From NCBI GenBank assembly GCA_023390055.1, contig JAEWDP010000070.1, positions 1-64,000 of the forward strand: 64,000 bases of DNA, written 5' to 3'. The stretch is from Pseudomonadota bacterium. Its GTDB lineage: Bacteria > Pseudomonadota > Alphaproteobacteria > Rhizobiales > Rhizobiaceae. The notes beneath the pieces are model-generated. The model made no database searches. It was not told the DNA's origin and was given only the letters and a program-made list of their open reading frames with translations. Numbering within the stretch: the stretch's first letter is position 1; every line of letters starts with the position of its first letter. The translations under genes and the position numbers were made by a program. Below, piece after piece: positions 1-8,432 of this stretch.

Positions 1-537
1 GTGTAGTGCTTCGACATTCTGGGCCAACAGTGACACTTCACCTGACAGCTTGGTTTGTTGCGCCTTGAAGTTCAACTGTTGGCTTACAAGGATTGATTGA
101 AGAGCTTCGTCATCATGAAACGTAGAAAACTCTGTCGGGGGCGAAAACTGCGTCTGTTCTTCTGATTGTGCGACCAGCCTGGCTGCTGTTGCATCCAGTC
201 GCATCTTTCGCAAGAAGAGCTCTCTTGTTTTGGCGCGTGCAGCTGTCTCATCCAGTCGGACGAGAGGCTGCCCCTCCTCGACCTGATCACCTTCCTTCAC
301 AAGCAATGCTTGGATGACGCCACCTTCCAGGTGCTGGACAATCTTGTTTCGGCCGGTTGCCACAAAGCTTCCCTGTGCAATGACAGCTGCCGCCAATGGA
401 GCTGTTACTGCCCAAGTTCCAAACCCGCCAAAGCAGAGAAAGATTAGAGCCAGCCCCACTCCTGTCTGTTTCCAGATGGTTCGTGGCACCTCAGAGAACC
501 AATCGTTCTTTTTCTGGACATTTAGTGTGTCTGTCAT
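1..537 (-). CDS. prsE: Type I secretion membrane-fusion protein (HlyD/PrsE family), partial
   Basis: The protein would form the periplasmic adaptor of a type I secretion system, linking the inner-membrane ABC transporter to an outer-membrane channel. The visible 179 codons start MTDTLNVQKK, have one membrane segment at about residues 24-46, then a biotinyl-lipoyl-like stretch (VQHLEGGVIQALLVKEGDQV, about 67-86) typical of HlyD proteins, and then the beginning of a coiled coil (ETAARAKTRELFLRKMRLDA). The start ATG at 535-537 follows a purine-rich GGGGCAGAGAA. The gene begins 10 bases after the ABC transporter stop, so the two are co-transcribed. The C-terminal part lies beyond the left edge. 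PrsE is the closest name by resemblance; other HlyD subfamilies are possible. Confidence 0.88.
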   Translation of the reverse strand, partial: MTDTLNVQKKNDWFSEVPRTIWKQTGVGLALIFLCFGGFGTWAVTAPLAAAVIAQGSFVATGRNKIVQHLEGGVIQALLVKEGDQVEEGQPLVRLDETAARAKTRELFLRKMRLDATAARLVAQSEEQTQFSPPTEFSTFHDDEALQSILVSQQLNFKAQQTKLSGEVSLLAQNVEALH

Positions 538-547
538 TTCTCTGCCC

Positions 548-2749
548 CTATTGAAGCTGGTGTCCGAACGAGCCTGTGTCTATTGGAATCCCCCTGCTCT
601 CCAGTGCTCCAATTACCTCGGAACGCATTCCAAACAGCGCAATCGTCCCATTCACGAGCAGCAATATTTTGTCGACGCTCGATAGCAGTGCAGGCCTTTG
701 CGTGATGGTCACAACCGTAATTCGCTGTTCCTTGGCGCGCTGCAATGCACGTAGGAGCGCAGCATCTCCGGCATGATCCAGGTTGGAATTGGGTTCATCA
801 AGTACTACGAACTGCGGATCTCCGAAGAAGGATCGCGCCAGGGCAACCCGCTGCTTTTGCCCTCCTGACAGAGGCGACCCATCCGCGGCAACGATCGTCT
901 CGTATCCGTGGGGAAGGTTAGCGATCATTTCATGGACATCAGCAAGGATCGCCGCCTGATATATTGCTTCGTCATCAACGTCGTCACGCATTCTTGCGAT
1001 ATTTGCCTTTATGGTTCCGGGGAACAACTGCACATCCTGAGGCAGGTATCCGATGCTCTCTCCAAATTGCCGCGGATCCCAGTTCCGTAAATCCATGAGG
1101 TCGAGCCTTACATTCCCGGATGTCGGAAGGATTGATCCAACAAGCATTTTGCCAAGTGTTGTCTTGCCGGCACCAGAATTACCAATGACGGCAAGTGAAT
1201 CGCCTGGCTTAAGCGAGAATGACAGGCCATTCAGAACGACCCGCTTGGTACCCTGTGGCACATAGAGCAATCGTTCAACATCAAGTTTCCCTTGAGGTTT
1301 AGGGAGTGTGAGGCGTTCAAATAGTAGAGGAGAAGACCTCAAGAGCGAGGTGATACGTCCATAGGCTGCCTTTGTCTGGCTGTATTGGTTCCAGCCCTCG
1401 ATTGCACCTTCGATCGGAGCAAGTGCTCTGCCGGCGATGATGGAAGCGGCAATGACCATACCACCCGTCAACTCGCCCTCAAGAGACAGGAATGCTCCCC
1501 AGCCGAGAAGTGCAACCTGCGTCAGCAGACGCGTTGCCTTCGATAGCGAAGCGATTGCTATATTTCGATCTTGAGCAATGACCTGAGAGCGCAATGACGA
1601 GGCAGTATCGCGGCCCCATATCCAGACTGCCTCTGGAATCATAGCCAGCGCATTGATGATTTGGGAGTTACGTGACATGGATTCCAAGTGAAGATTTGCT
1701 TTCACCTGTGCCGTGTTTGCTTCGGAAAATGGGGTAGCGGTCATTTTCTGGTTGATCTGAGTAAAGATCAGCAGAAGCAACGCAGTTCCAACTACGATGA
1801 AGCCGAGATCGATATGGATCAGGAAGACTGCAAGAACGAAGAGTGGTGCGATTGGAGCGTCAAGAAATGAAAGCAACGTTCTCGAAACGAGGAACGACCT
1901 GACTTGCTGGAGATCCCCAAGCGTCTGGTATTCACGCCCAGTACCGTGTTGCGACGCGCGGGCGGCGGCACTCAAGATCGGCGCGCCGAGTTGGGCCGCA
2001 ACTTCGACCGCCGTACGCATCAAAATAAAGCGGCGAAGTGCCTCGAACACGGAGTGCAAAATAACTGCACCCACGATGATCACGGTGAGCATTACCAGTG
2101 TTTCAATTGATCGACTGGTAAACACTCTGTCGGAAATTTGGAAGAGATAGATGGGGATCGCCAATACCAGTATGTTGCTGGCGAGAGTAAAGAGCATGAC
2201 CACTGCAATATTTTGCCGGACGGCTCGGATGCAGCCTTTCAGGCTCGCGTCGAAATCTGTGGGACCAAGTCGTTTGTGAAATGTTCCGCCACCGCTGCCT
2301 GATCCCTTCCCTCCTCCAGAACAGTCTGACTTGCCTGTGTCATCACGATCCTTCCTGGCTTTAATTGGGCCGCATTCACCATCAATCGTCGTCATGCCTT
2401 CCGGCGTCTTTGTCAAAGGTGCATCCGGTGCCTTGGCAACCGGTTCCGCCAGGTCTTCCTCAACGGCCCGCAACATTTCGGCCTCGATTGCTTCCATTGG
2501 TTCGGTTTCGGAAGCTACTGTGTCTGAATGGATTTGAGCATACTGACTGTCTGTATCTGGGGTGGTCTCCATTGGATCATCTGTTGAGGTTGCAGTCCGT
2601 GGTGCCGCTGTCGCCAGACATGCTTCAAGGGCCCTCTCAATCCGCCTGTATGCCTGATCCAGATCAGGATCTCTTCGACCGAGAGCAGAACGGCCTGGAT
2701 CCACCATCGGTTCGTGATCGGTCGCAACGGTAACTGTCCTCATATTCAC
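548..2749 (-). CDS. prsD: Type I secretion ABC transporter (PrsD-like) with long N-terminal extension
   Basis: This fused permease/ATPase would drive ATP-dependent export of unfolded proteins in one step. The canonical part starts near residue 165 with transmembrane helices (NIAVVMLFTLASNILVLAIP), followed by an ABC ATPase: Walker A GNSGAGKT near 520, signature LSGGQKQR near 627 and Walker B FVVLDEP near 648. The 733-residue length exceeds the roughly 580 usual for PrsD/AprD. The extra 160 residues are acidic, low-complexity (many T, E, A) and end in a Ser/Gly run. They carry no recognisable C39 peptidase Cys/His motif. A GTG start at 2749 and an ATG at 2743 both follow AGGGGAGGGG. It lies 15 bases after the repeat protein gene. 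Likely cargo is one or both upstream proteins (inference). Confidence 0.9.
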   Translation of the reverse strand: MNMRTVTVATDHEPMVDPGRSALGRRDPDLDQAYRRIERALEACLATAAPRTATSTDDPMETTPDTDSQYAQIHSDTVASETEPMEAIEAEMLRAVEEDLAEPVAKAPDAPLTKTPEGMTTIDGECGPIKARKDRDDTGKSDCSGGGKGSGSGGGTFHKRLGPTDFDASLKGCIRAVRQNIAVVMLFTLASNILVLAIPIYLFQISDRVFTSRSIETLVMLTVIIVGAVILHSVFEALRRFILMRTAVEVAAQLGAPILSAAARASQHGTGREYQTLGDLQQVRSFLVSRTLLSFLDAPIAPLFVLAVFLIHIDLGFIVVGTALLLLIFTQINQKMTATPFSEANTAQVKANLHLESMSRNSQIINALAMIPEAVWIWGRDTASSLRSQVIAQDRNIAIASLSKATRLLTQVALLGWGAFLSLEGELTGGMVIAASIIAGRALAPIEGAIEGWNQYSQTKAAYGRITSLLRSSPLLFERLTLPKPQGKLDVERLLYVPQGTKRVVLNGLSFSLKPGDSLAVIGNSGAGKTTLGKMLVGSILPTSGNVRLDLMDLRNWDPRQFGESIGYLPQDVQLFPGTIKANIARMRDDVDDEAIYQAAILADVHEMIANLPHGYETIVAADGSPLSGGQKQRVALARSFFGDPQFVVLDEPNSNLDHAGDAALLRALQRAKEQRITVVTITQRPALLSSVDKILLLVNGTIALFGMRSEVIGALESRGIPIDTGSFGHQLQ

Positions 2750-2764
2750 AACTGTCCCCTCCCC

Positions 2765-4771
2765 TTAGGTAAGCAAGCTTTGCAAACCATCGTCTTGACC
2801 AACGGTATGGTCAGTACTGATATCGATGCCCCCTGCCGGCCCTAAATCCTGTCCGAGCATTGAATCATCGAGAAAGAGCACAGCCTCGCTGACCAAAGCG
2901 TTGGGATCTTGAGCGTTCAATTCAGGTTTCGACGAGATGAAGTTCGCTTGGATTAACGTTTCCTGGGAGTATTGTTGGCCGCCGACATAGGTTTTCCCGA
3001 AGGAATCCAGATCAAGAATTGAAGCATTGTTGACGAGCGTATTTCCGCCAGTATCGACCGACCAACTCGCTTGCGCCTGTGGTGCGAGTGCGTCCATGGC
3101 AAGCATGATCTGATCGTTGTCTCCGAGAATGTTCGTCTGCTTGACATACTGAAGGTTGATCAGGTCGCCGTGGACGTAAAGAACCCGTAACCCCGCCAAT
3201 CCGAGAAATTCCGGATTGCTGAGGATGCTATCAGACAATACTGGCGCCCCATCTTCAATCGATGTTGCGGCATCCACAAAGTCGCTCGAAAGTGCGCTGA
3301 ACCGGTCATCCGTTCCAATCGTATAGATGCTCGCCTGGTTCCACAGGAGATTATCGGACGAGGATACCGACCCTGTTCCGTTCGTCTCAAAACCTGGCGT
3401 CGCATCGGCGACATCATTGTCAAACAGGATGGTGAGTTGCTGAATGATATTGGCATCATACACTGAACCACCAATAATAATGAGATCGTAACCAAATCCC
3501 AGCTCATAGAAGGAGGAGCTGTTGACAGCCATGTTGTCGCCACTGACGATTGCGCTGTAAGCGCCAGATGCAGAAACGATCCCGACATCACTGTCGCTCA
3601 TCAGGGTCAGCTGCTCGATCCAGTTCACGATCATCAGATCACCAGTAATTTCAGTGACTGACCAAAAATCAGGATAAAGATCGGAATTGTCGGTTGTGGC
3701 TGTAGGCGGGCCTTCATTGCCGTCAGTTTCAAAACTGGCAATATTGTATAGTTCATTGACACCGGTAGCGTTCTCAGCACTCCAGTCAGCAATACCGGAA
3801 TCTATGCCGTCTTCGTCCCAGATCGCATTAATCTGGACAACGGCATTGATTTCTATGTGATCACCAAGAACTGCCGTTACCTTGGCAGCCGTCCATAAGT
3901 TCTTCAGGACAGCATCGTTGAGTAGTGTATTCCCACCCATCGAGATTTCGACGGAGGTCTCCGGCATGCCCGTTTCACCGCTCCATGTGACCTGTGCCTG
4001 GTCGAGGTCATCCTCAAATGAATGAAAATCTTCAAGCTTTGGCGCCTCATCGACCTGGATGCCATTGACATAGATCCCCGACACGGTTTCGCCCTGGGCA
4101 ACGACCATTTCACCAGCGATACCATTGGGAGCCGCATTCAGAATGTCCGCAGTCGTCTTGATCAATGAGATCATGTCTCCGGCGGAACCAGGTGCCGATA
4201 CCTCTGCCAAAGGATTAAACGCCGTGACCGTAGACGCAAGGTCGAGCATTTCATTGATGCTCATCACGGACGCCTGGAACGACAGACCGTGACCACCGAC
4301 AGAGAAGACATCATTATCTGACAGGTGGATGTATTGATATGCATAGGTTGCGATAGAGCCTGGAGGTTCGAGCTCGGGAGCCATCATGGAGATGCTGCCT
4401 GATGCAACTGTCACATGTCCGGAGCCGTTAGGAAGACGTGCGTCCGACTCCCCGATTTCCCATGCGAAACCAGCTGGCACCAGTTGGGCTTCATTTATTG
4501 TATTGATTGGTTGCGCCACGGGAAAATCTGGCGGGACAGGGCGGTAGATCAGTGCAGGATCATAACCGAGCAACGTATATGGCGCATTGAAGCTGGCGCT
4601 AAACGTCAGTTGCTCTACAGCGTCGCGAATATTCGCATGATAGTAGAAGTCGGTAAAACTGTCCCTCAGCCGAGCCTCTTCGACGCTGAGATGAAAAAAG
4701 CCTATAAAGTGGGAAATATCTTCGGTCACCCGGTCAAGCATTGTCACCGCACGAACTCCCTTGGCCGTCAT
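2765..4771 (-). CDS. Repeat-containing protein, candidate type I secretion cargo
   Basis: Function is unknown. The 668-residue protein is acidic, lacks a signal peptide, and has very few cysteines, as expected for a type I secretion cargo. From about residue 290 to the end it carries at least five divergent copies of a segment: a small hydrophobic strand, then GD or GG, then (I/V)N..(V/I).Q.N/T.(I/L)..D.D. Examples are VLGDHIEINAVVQINAIWDED, EITGDLMIVNWIEQLTLMSDSD, YVHGDLINLQYVKQTNILGDND and the last, YVGGQQYSQETLIQANFIS. GGNTL(L/V)N(D/N)A occurs twice ahead of such units. No RTX nonapeptides (GGxGxD) are present. The first start lacks a clear ribosome site, so ATG at 4741 (MLDRVTED) is possible. 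It lies between the Gly-rich gene and the transporter in one operon. Confidence 0.75.
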   Translation of the reverse strand: MTAKGVRAVTMLDRVTEDISHFIGFFHLSVEEARLRDSFTDFYYHANIRDAVEQLTFSASFNAPYTLLGYDPALIYRPVPPDFPVAQPINTINEAQLVPAGFAWEIGESDARLPNGSGHVTVASGSISMMAPELEPPGSIATYAYQYIHLSDNDVFSVGGHGLSFQASVMSINEMLDLASTVTAFNPLAEVSAPGSAGDMISLIKTTADILNAAPNGIAGEMVVAQGETVSGIYVNGIQVDEAPKLEDFHSFEDDLDQAQVTWSGETGMPETSVEISMGGNTLLNDAVLKNLWTAAKVTAVLGDHIEINAVVQINAIWDEDGIDSGIADWSAENATGVNELYNIASFETDGNEGPPTATTDNSDLYPDFWSVTEITGDLMIVNWIEQLTLMSDSDVGIVSASGAYSAIVSGDNMAVNSSSFYELGFGYDLIIIGGSVYDANIIQQLTILFDNDVADATPGFETNGTGSVSSSDNLLWNQASIYTIGTDDRFSALSSDFVDAATSIEDGAPVLSDSILSNPEFLGLAGLRVLYVHGDLINLQYVKQTNILGDNDQIMLAMDALAPQAQASWSVDTGGNTLVNNASILDLDSFGKTYVGGQQYSQETLIQANFISSKPELNAQDPNALVSEAVLFLDDSMLGQDLGPAGGIDISTDHTVGQDDGLQSLLT

Positions 4772-4801
4772 AGTCCATTGGAATGAATGCTACTGCCGCA
4801 A

Positions 4802-4831
4802 ATGCCTGCGCAGGATGTCCTGCGCAGGCAT
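4802..4831 (-). terminator. Perfect 13-bp stem-loop between the two putative cargo genes
   Basis: ATGCCTGCGCAGG (4802-4814) pairs perfectly with CCTGCGCAGGCAT (4819-4831) around a four-base loop. It lies in the 93-base spacer between the Gly-rich gene and the repeat-protein gene. Only a weak T stretch follows on the minus strand. It may act as a leaky terminator or an mRNA-stabilising hairpin that makes the upstream gene more abundant than the downstream secretion genes. Confidence 0.6.
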
Positions 4832-4864
4832 GCTTGCAACAGTCGCAACTTGCACAACTGCCGC

Positions 4865-6619
4865 TTACGCGCCGTCGTCATCTCCAACAATGCTGGAGCT
4901 GCTGAGGTCTCCACCGACAATCGTCATGTCGATAGCATTCTGTTGCAGGTTAGCACCGAGTACGATCGACTGATTGAACGCAGAAGTATCTATACCCGCG
5001 TCGGCGGATGACGAACTGGTACCCGTAACATAGCCGTCGTCGCCATTATCGGAGCCCCAGGTACCACCTGCGCCGCCTGCACCGCCGTAACCGGTCGCGG
5101 CCATGCCGCCGAGGCCACCAGCGCCGCCGTCACCACCGGCGGACCAGCCGCCGAAAGCATCGCCGCCAAAGCCATCAGCCCAAGCACCACTCAATGCCGC
5201 ACCGCCATCACCGCCGCCGGCAGAGCCATTTCCGCCTGCTGCATCGCCGCTGGCTGCATTGCCGCTCATTGCTGAGCCACCTGTGCCGCTTGCGCCATTG
5301 CCACCGTCGCCGCCAGCACCGGAGCCATAACCGGATCCACCGGCGATACCGGCCCCGATACCTGCAGCTGCGCCGCCGGCGCCACCTGCACCAGCGTCGG
5401 ATGCAGCACCACCGGCGCCACCGCCTCCACCAGAACCAGCGCCGCCGCCAGAACCGGCATTGCTATCACCACCAGCGCCACCGGTATTATAGCCGCCGCC
5501 ATCGGCATCACTGTCGAGTTTGGCAAGTGCCGCAAGCAGATGATCACCAATCGACGAAGTCGCGTCTCCGCCATCGGCGGCGCCACCATCACCGACATCA
5601 CCGGCGTCGCCGCCGTCGGCATTGCCGCCGTCACCACCAGCATCTCCATTGCCGCCGTCGTTGCTTCCGCCATAAGCGCCGGCGCCACCTGCGGCCAGTC
5701 CTGCTCCGAGGCCAAGACCAAGACCAAGGCCCAGACCCGCACCGTCGCCGCCACTGCCTCCGCGTCCACCATCACCGCGTCCACCTTCAGCAGATCCGCT
5801 GGTTGCATTGCCGCTTGCAGCGTCGCCGCCGCCAGCAAATCCACCGGCGCTGATGCCGCCCAGGGCGGCGCTCAAGGCCTCACCACCAGCACCGGCACCT
5901 CCGGTGGCTGCGCCACCAGTGGAAGAGGCACCCTCACCACCGTCACCACCGTTTGCGTCAGCGCCGTTACCACCGTCACCGCCGCCACCACCAGTGTCAA
6001 TTCCATCACTCGCTTTGGCAAAGCCACCGTGAGCTGTCTGATCTAGTGTGAATTCACCGCCATTGGATAGTTCGGCAGATTCCAGATGGTCGTTGTCCTG
6101 GATACTCGCAACCTGATTGAAGACATTGCCGACATCATTGCCTTCGCTGTTCAATGCGCCGTCGAGAACATCCTCCAGCTTGATGTTGAACATGCCGTCT
6201 ATGGACGAGCCTTCAGCAACATCGATGTCAGCAAAGTCGTTGTCATCCGGAAGGTAACCCTCCATGCCGACATCAACGTCCACATCAACATCAACCTTCG
6301 TCGTGTTGAGGTTTTCATTGATATTCTCGCTCGCATTGAAGTTTGCATTGCCATTCAGGTTGGCATTGCCGTTGAAGTTACCGTTACCATTCAGATTGCC
6401 ATTACCGTTGAGATTGCCATTCCCGTTGCCATTGAGATTGCCATTTCCGTTATAGTTTTCAGACTGGCTACTCTGATCTTGGGACTGGCCTTGATTTTCC
6501 CACTGGTTCTGGCTCTGATCCTGATTTTCCCATTGATTTTGTTGTTGATCTTGTTCCTGATCGTCATCAAAGTACAATGGATTGATGTAGTTATCGTGGT
6601 TTGTTCGTTTACTCGACAT
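4865..6619 (-). CDS. Asn/Gln- and Gly-rich low-complexity protein, probably secreted
   Basis: Function is unknown; a structural extracellular role is inferred. In order, the 584-residue protein has a Gln/Asn tract (QQQNQWENQDQSQ and similar, about 20-55), an Asn-Gly tandem array (NLNGNGNLNGNGNF, about 57-100), a VDVDVDVDV run near 112, a more ordinary acidic segment (about 120-200), a 330-residue Gly/Ala/Asp-rich tract including GLGLGLGLGLG, and a C-terminal tail with IVLGANLQQNAIDMTIVGGD. This tail resembles the repeat motif of the next gene (N..QN.ID followed by GG). No signal peptide is visible and no RTX nonapeptide. The start ATG follows AAGGA with an 8-base spacer. It is the first gene of the secretion operon. 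Long open frames on the other strand here are composition artefacts. Confidence 0.8.
   Translation of the reverse strand: MSSKRTNHDNYINPLYFDDDQEQDQQQNQWENQDQSQNQWENQGQSQDQSSQSENYNGNGNLNGNGNGNLNGNGNLNGNGNFNGNANLNGNANFNASENINENLNTTKVDVDVDVDVGMEGYLPDDNDFADIDVAEGSSIDGMFNIKLEDVLDGALNSEGNDVGNVFNQVASIQDNDHLESAELSNGGEFTLDQTAHGGFAKASDGIDTGGGGGDGGNGADANGGDGGEGASSTGGAATGGAGAGGEALSAALGGISAGGFAGGGDAASGNATSGSAEGGRGDGGRGGSGGDGAGLGLGLGLGLGAGLAAGGAGAYGGSNDGGNGDAGGDGGNADGGDAGDVGDGGAADGGDATSSIGDHLLAALAKLDSDADGGGYNTGGAGGDSNAGSGGGAGSGGGGGAGGAASDAGAGGAGGAAAGIGAGIAGGSGYGSGAGGDGGNGASGTGGSAMSGNAASGDAAGGNGSAGGGDGGAALSGAWADGFGGDAFGGWSAGGDGGAGGLGGMAATGYGGAGGAGGTWGSDNGDDGYVTGTSSSSADAGIDTSAFNQSIVLGANLQQNAIDMTIVGGDLSSSSIVGDDDGA
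6334..6458 (-). repeat. In-frame tandem repeats encoding Asn-Gly units
   Basis: Units of roughly 18 bases (of the type GGCAATCTCAACGGTAAT on the coding strand) follow each other with small changes and encode N(L/F)NGNGN. They lie inside the low-complexity gene. Such arrays can change length by slippage in multiples of the unit without breaking the frame. Confidence 0.7.
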
Positions 6620-7168
6620 GACATTGGTCCTTAATTCATGTTCGCATCACGTGACCACCATTCATCTCCTTGGGATCTTTGCAGTGCGAATGTGATTGAA
6701 AGGAACGGTGCTGTCCGCAACCGTCACGACTACTGAAGTTTTGGTTTGGGTCTCCTTCTGTCAGGTTGAAACTGAAACCTGAAACGGCGAGCACGCCCGA
6801 CCTTTACGCCGCAACAGAACGTGTGAGTGTGTGGCGAATAGTGTCACTCGATAAGATGCCAATTCGAGCTAGACCGCCGCCATCCTTCGCTCAGAAGGAC
6901 TACGCCATTTGTTCAGTGCGTACCGGTCCAGGGCATGGCGTTGTAGACTTGCTGATCTGCTTCTTTGAGATGAAACTGGATAAGAACGTGACTTTTTCTA
7001 CACAATATCAGCCACATGCGGTGCTGGAAGGCTTTATGAGCATCCTTGGTACCACACGATGGCCACGAACGGTTCTCCACCAAATGGATCTGTTTCTAAT
7101 CCTGGCTACTTGTTCTAGTATTCACGCGGAGGCTGGCTGAACGTGTGTACCCGTGGGAGGAGTTCAAC
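6620..7168. other. Divergent intergenic region, 549 bases
   Basis: It separates the secretion operon from the LuxR-type gene and should hold promoters for both. Apart from the inverted repeat at 6761-6782 I see no gene. A 124-codon open frame on the plus strand (about 6766-7140) has no clear ribosome site and no recognisable domain, so I do not call it. Confidence 0.5.
6761..6782. promoter_or_regulatory. Inverted repeat, candidate operator of the secretion operon
   Basis: TCAGGTT (6761-6767) and AACCTGA (6776-6782) form a perfect 7-base inverted repeat with 8 bases between. It lies 142 bases upstream of the Gly-rich gene start. The size and symmetry fit a dimeric regulator site, possibly for the adjacent LuxR-type protein; this is inference. 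Confidence 0.35.
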
Positions 7169-7900
7169 ATGGTATCAACCAACGGATCCGTGAATTCAGC
7201 ATTACCGGCTTCCTGGTCTGTGCAGCCACAGATGGATGGACGCGGAATTGTCATTGTGGCTCCGCCACGCGTTGTTTCTGCACCATTGTGTGCTGCAATT
7301 GAGCGACAGTTTCCATGGCTACAGGTATGCACAGTCGATAGCATGACAACGCTTGTCCATGCGTATCGGGAACCGATCCAGTTACTGATGGTAGACGTTT
7401 CGCTGGCCGACCAGCTCGACCAGCACTGGGAAGAACTGGTTGTACTTTATCCTGCGCTCAAACTTGCCTTTATCTCGGATACTCAAGTCGATAGTTTGAC
7501 ATCATTGTACCGTTTGAAAGCAGGCCCAGTTCGCGGAGTACTGTCTTTGGACGTAAAGCTGGAGGTGTTTCTCGCGTCTCTCAATATCGTCCTGAATGGA
7601 GGCACTTACTTTTCAGTGCCCTCCCACGCACCAAGTCGTCATTACCCTAATGCAGAAATCGGTTCAGGCTGGGCTCGATCTCAAGGATCAGGTTCGCAAA
7701 CGTCACCGTTGTCAAAGCTTACCAGTCGCGAGCGTCAGATCCTGAGCCATATTGCACGGGGCAAACAGAACAAGATTATCGCGGCAGTGCTTGGCCTATC
7801 GGAGCACACGGTCAAGATTCACATCCATAATCTTATTGCGAAGCTGCGTGTCCACAACCGCACCGAGGCTGCGGCCATATATCTCCGTGAGGAAAGATGA
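7169..7900 (+). CDS. LuxR/NarL-type regulator with degenerate receiver domain
   Basis: This is a DNA-binding transcription regulator. The C-terminal HTH (LTSRERQILSHIARGKQNKI ... SEHTVKIHIHNLIAKL, about 184-235) is a complete LuxR helix-turn-helix. The N-terminal 150 residues have the shape of a response-regulator receiver (IVIVAPPR ... LLMVDVSLAD ... LAFISDTQ ... GGTYF), but the acidic pair at the end of strand 1 is missing and the usual GYL.K motif reads RGVLSLD. An Asp at the phosphorylation position (LLMVDV) is kept. Phosphorylation control is therefore doubtful. The ATG at 7169 is chosen because GGGAGGAG lies just upstream; an in-frame GTG at 7145 would place that site inside the gene. 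It is divergent from the secretion operon and a candidate regulator of it. Confidence 0.82.
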   Translation: MVSTNGSVNSALPASWSVQPQMDGRGIVIVAPPRVVSAPLCAAIERQFPWLQVCTVDSMTTLVHAYREPIQLLMVDVSLADQLDQHWEELVVLYPALKLAFISDTQVDSLTSLYRLKAGPVRGVLSLDVKLEVFLASLNIVLNGGTYFSVPSHAPSRHYPNAEIGSGWARSQGSGSQTSPLSKLTSRERQILSHIARGKQNKIIAAVLGLSEHTVKIHIHNLIAKLRVHNRTEAAAIYLREER

Positions 7901-7934
7901 AGAAACAAGGTGCCTCTACTGATGCCGTCCTTAT

Positions 7935-8432
7935 ATGAATGGATCGATGATGCCTGGTTTCAAGGATATCCTGCTGCATGTGGGGCAATTGAACTACACT
8001 TGGACTAATACAGAAAGTCTGTTGATCCATATGATCGCCGGTCTCGCCGGTGTCGACAAGCAAACGGCAATTGTTATTTTTTTGACGTTGAATACTCCAC
8101 GCGCACGAATGGATCTTGTTGAGCGATTGGCGAAGTTGCCGAGAATTGATCCAGAATGTCGTTCCAAAGTGCTCGATGCGACAAGGCGTCTAGGGGTTCA
8201 GGCAAAACTGAGGAACAAGTACAATCATTGCATCTATTCCTTTGATCCGGATGGACAAAGGGCATTGACGCAGTCAATGCGCATATTTGAAGGCCGTGAC
8301 ACCGTAAAGTATGGCAAGATTGAAGCTCTCGACGATGTCGAAATGGCACGGATACAAGACAGCATCCAATCGTTAATTGCCATAAATCAACAGTTTTGGG
8401 AGATTACAGAAGAATATAATTTCCCACATTAA
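7935..8432 (+). CDS. HEPN-like helical protein, function unknown
   Basis: I do not recognise a characterised family. The 165-residue protein is predicted mostly helical and soluble. It contains LRNKYNHCIY at about residues 97-106, which fits the R-x4-H motif (often RNxxxH) of HEPN domains, many of which are RNases or nucleic-acid-binding proteins. Other visible features are a conserved-looking segment ESLLIHMIAGLAGVDKQTAIVIFLTLNTPRAR cut here into its parts ESLLIHMIAG and LTLNTPRARMD. It starts 34 bases after the LuxR-type gene on the same strand and may share its transcript. No partner nucleotidyltransferase (MNT) gene is adjacent, so a toxin-antitoxin pair is not supported. ATG at 7947 or 7950 are alternative starts. 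Confidence 0.6.
   Translation: MNGSMMPGFKDILLHVGQLNYTWTNTESLLIHMIAGLAGVDKQTAIVIFLTLNTPRARMDLVERLAKLPRIDPECRSKVLDATRRLGVQAKLRNKYNHCIYSFDPDGQRALTQSMRIFEGRDTVKYGKIEALDDVEMARIQDSIQSLIAINQQFWEITEEYNFPH

Noticed and set aside
5103..6046. Long open frames on the strand opposite the Gly-rich gene, including Pro-rich and His/Arg-rich translations
   Set aside because: They are antisense artefacts of GGC/GCC-rich coding sequence with no ribosome sites and no domain content.
6334..6458. Regular short repeats resembling a CRISPR array
   Set aside because: The units are contiguous, in frame and have no unique spacers. They encode Asn-Gly repeats.
4865..6619. Calcium-binding RTX protein
   Set aside because: Gly and Asp are frequent, but the GGxGxDx(L/I/F)x nonapeptide does not occur.
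6766..7140. 124-codon plus-strand frame before the LuxR-type gene
   Set aside because: No ribosome site, no recognisable domain, and it occupies the divergent promoter region.
7935..8432. HEPN/MNT toxin-antitoxin pair
   Set aside because: No nucleotidyltransferase-like or antitoxin gene lies on either side.
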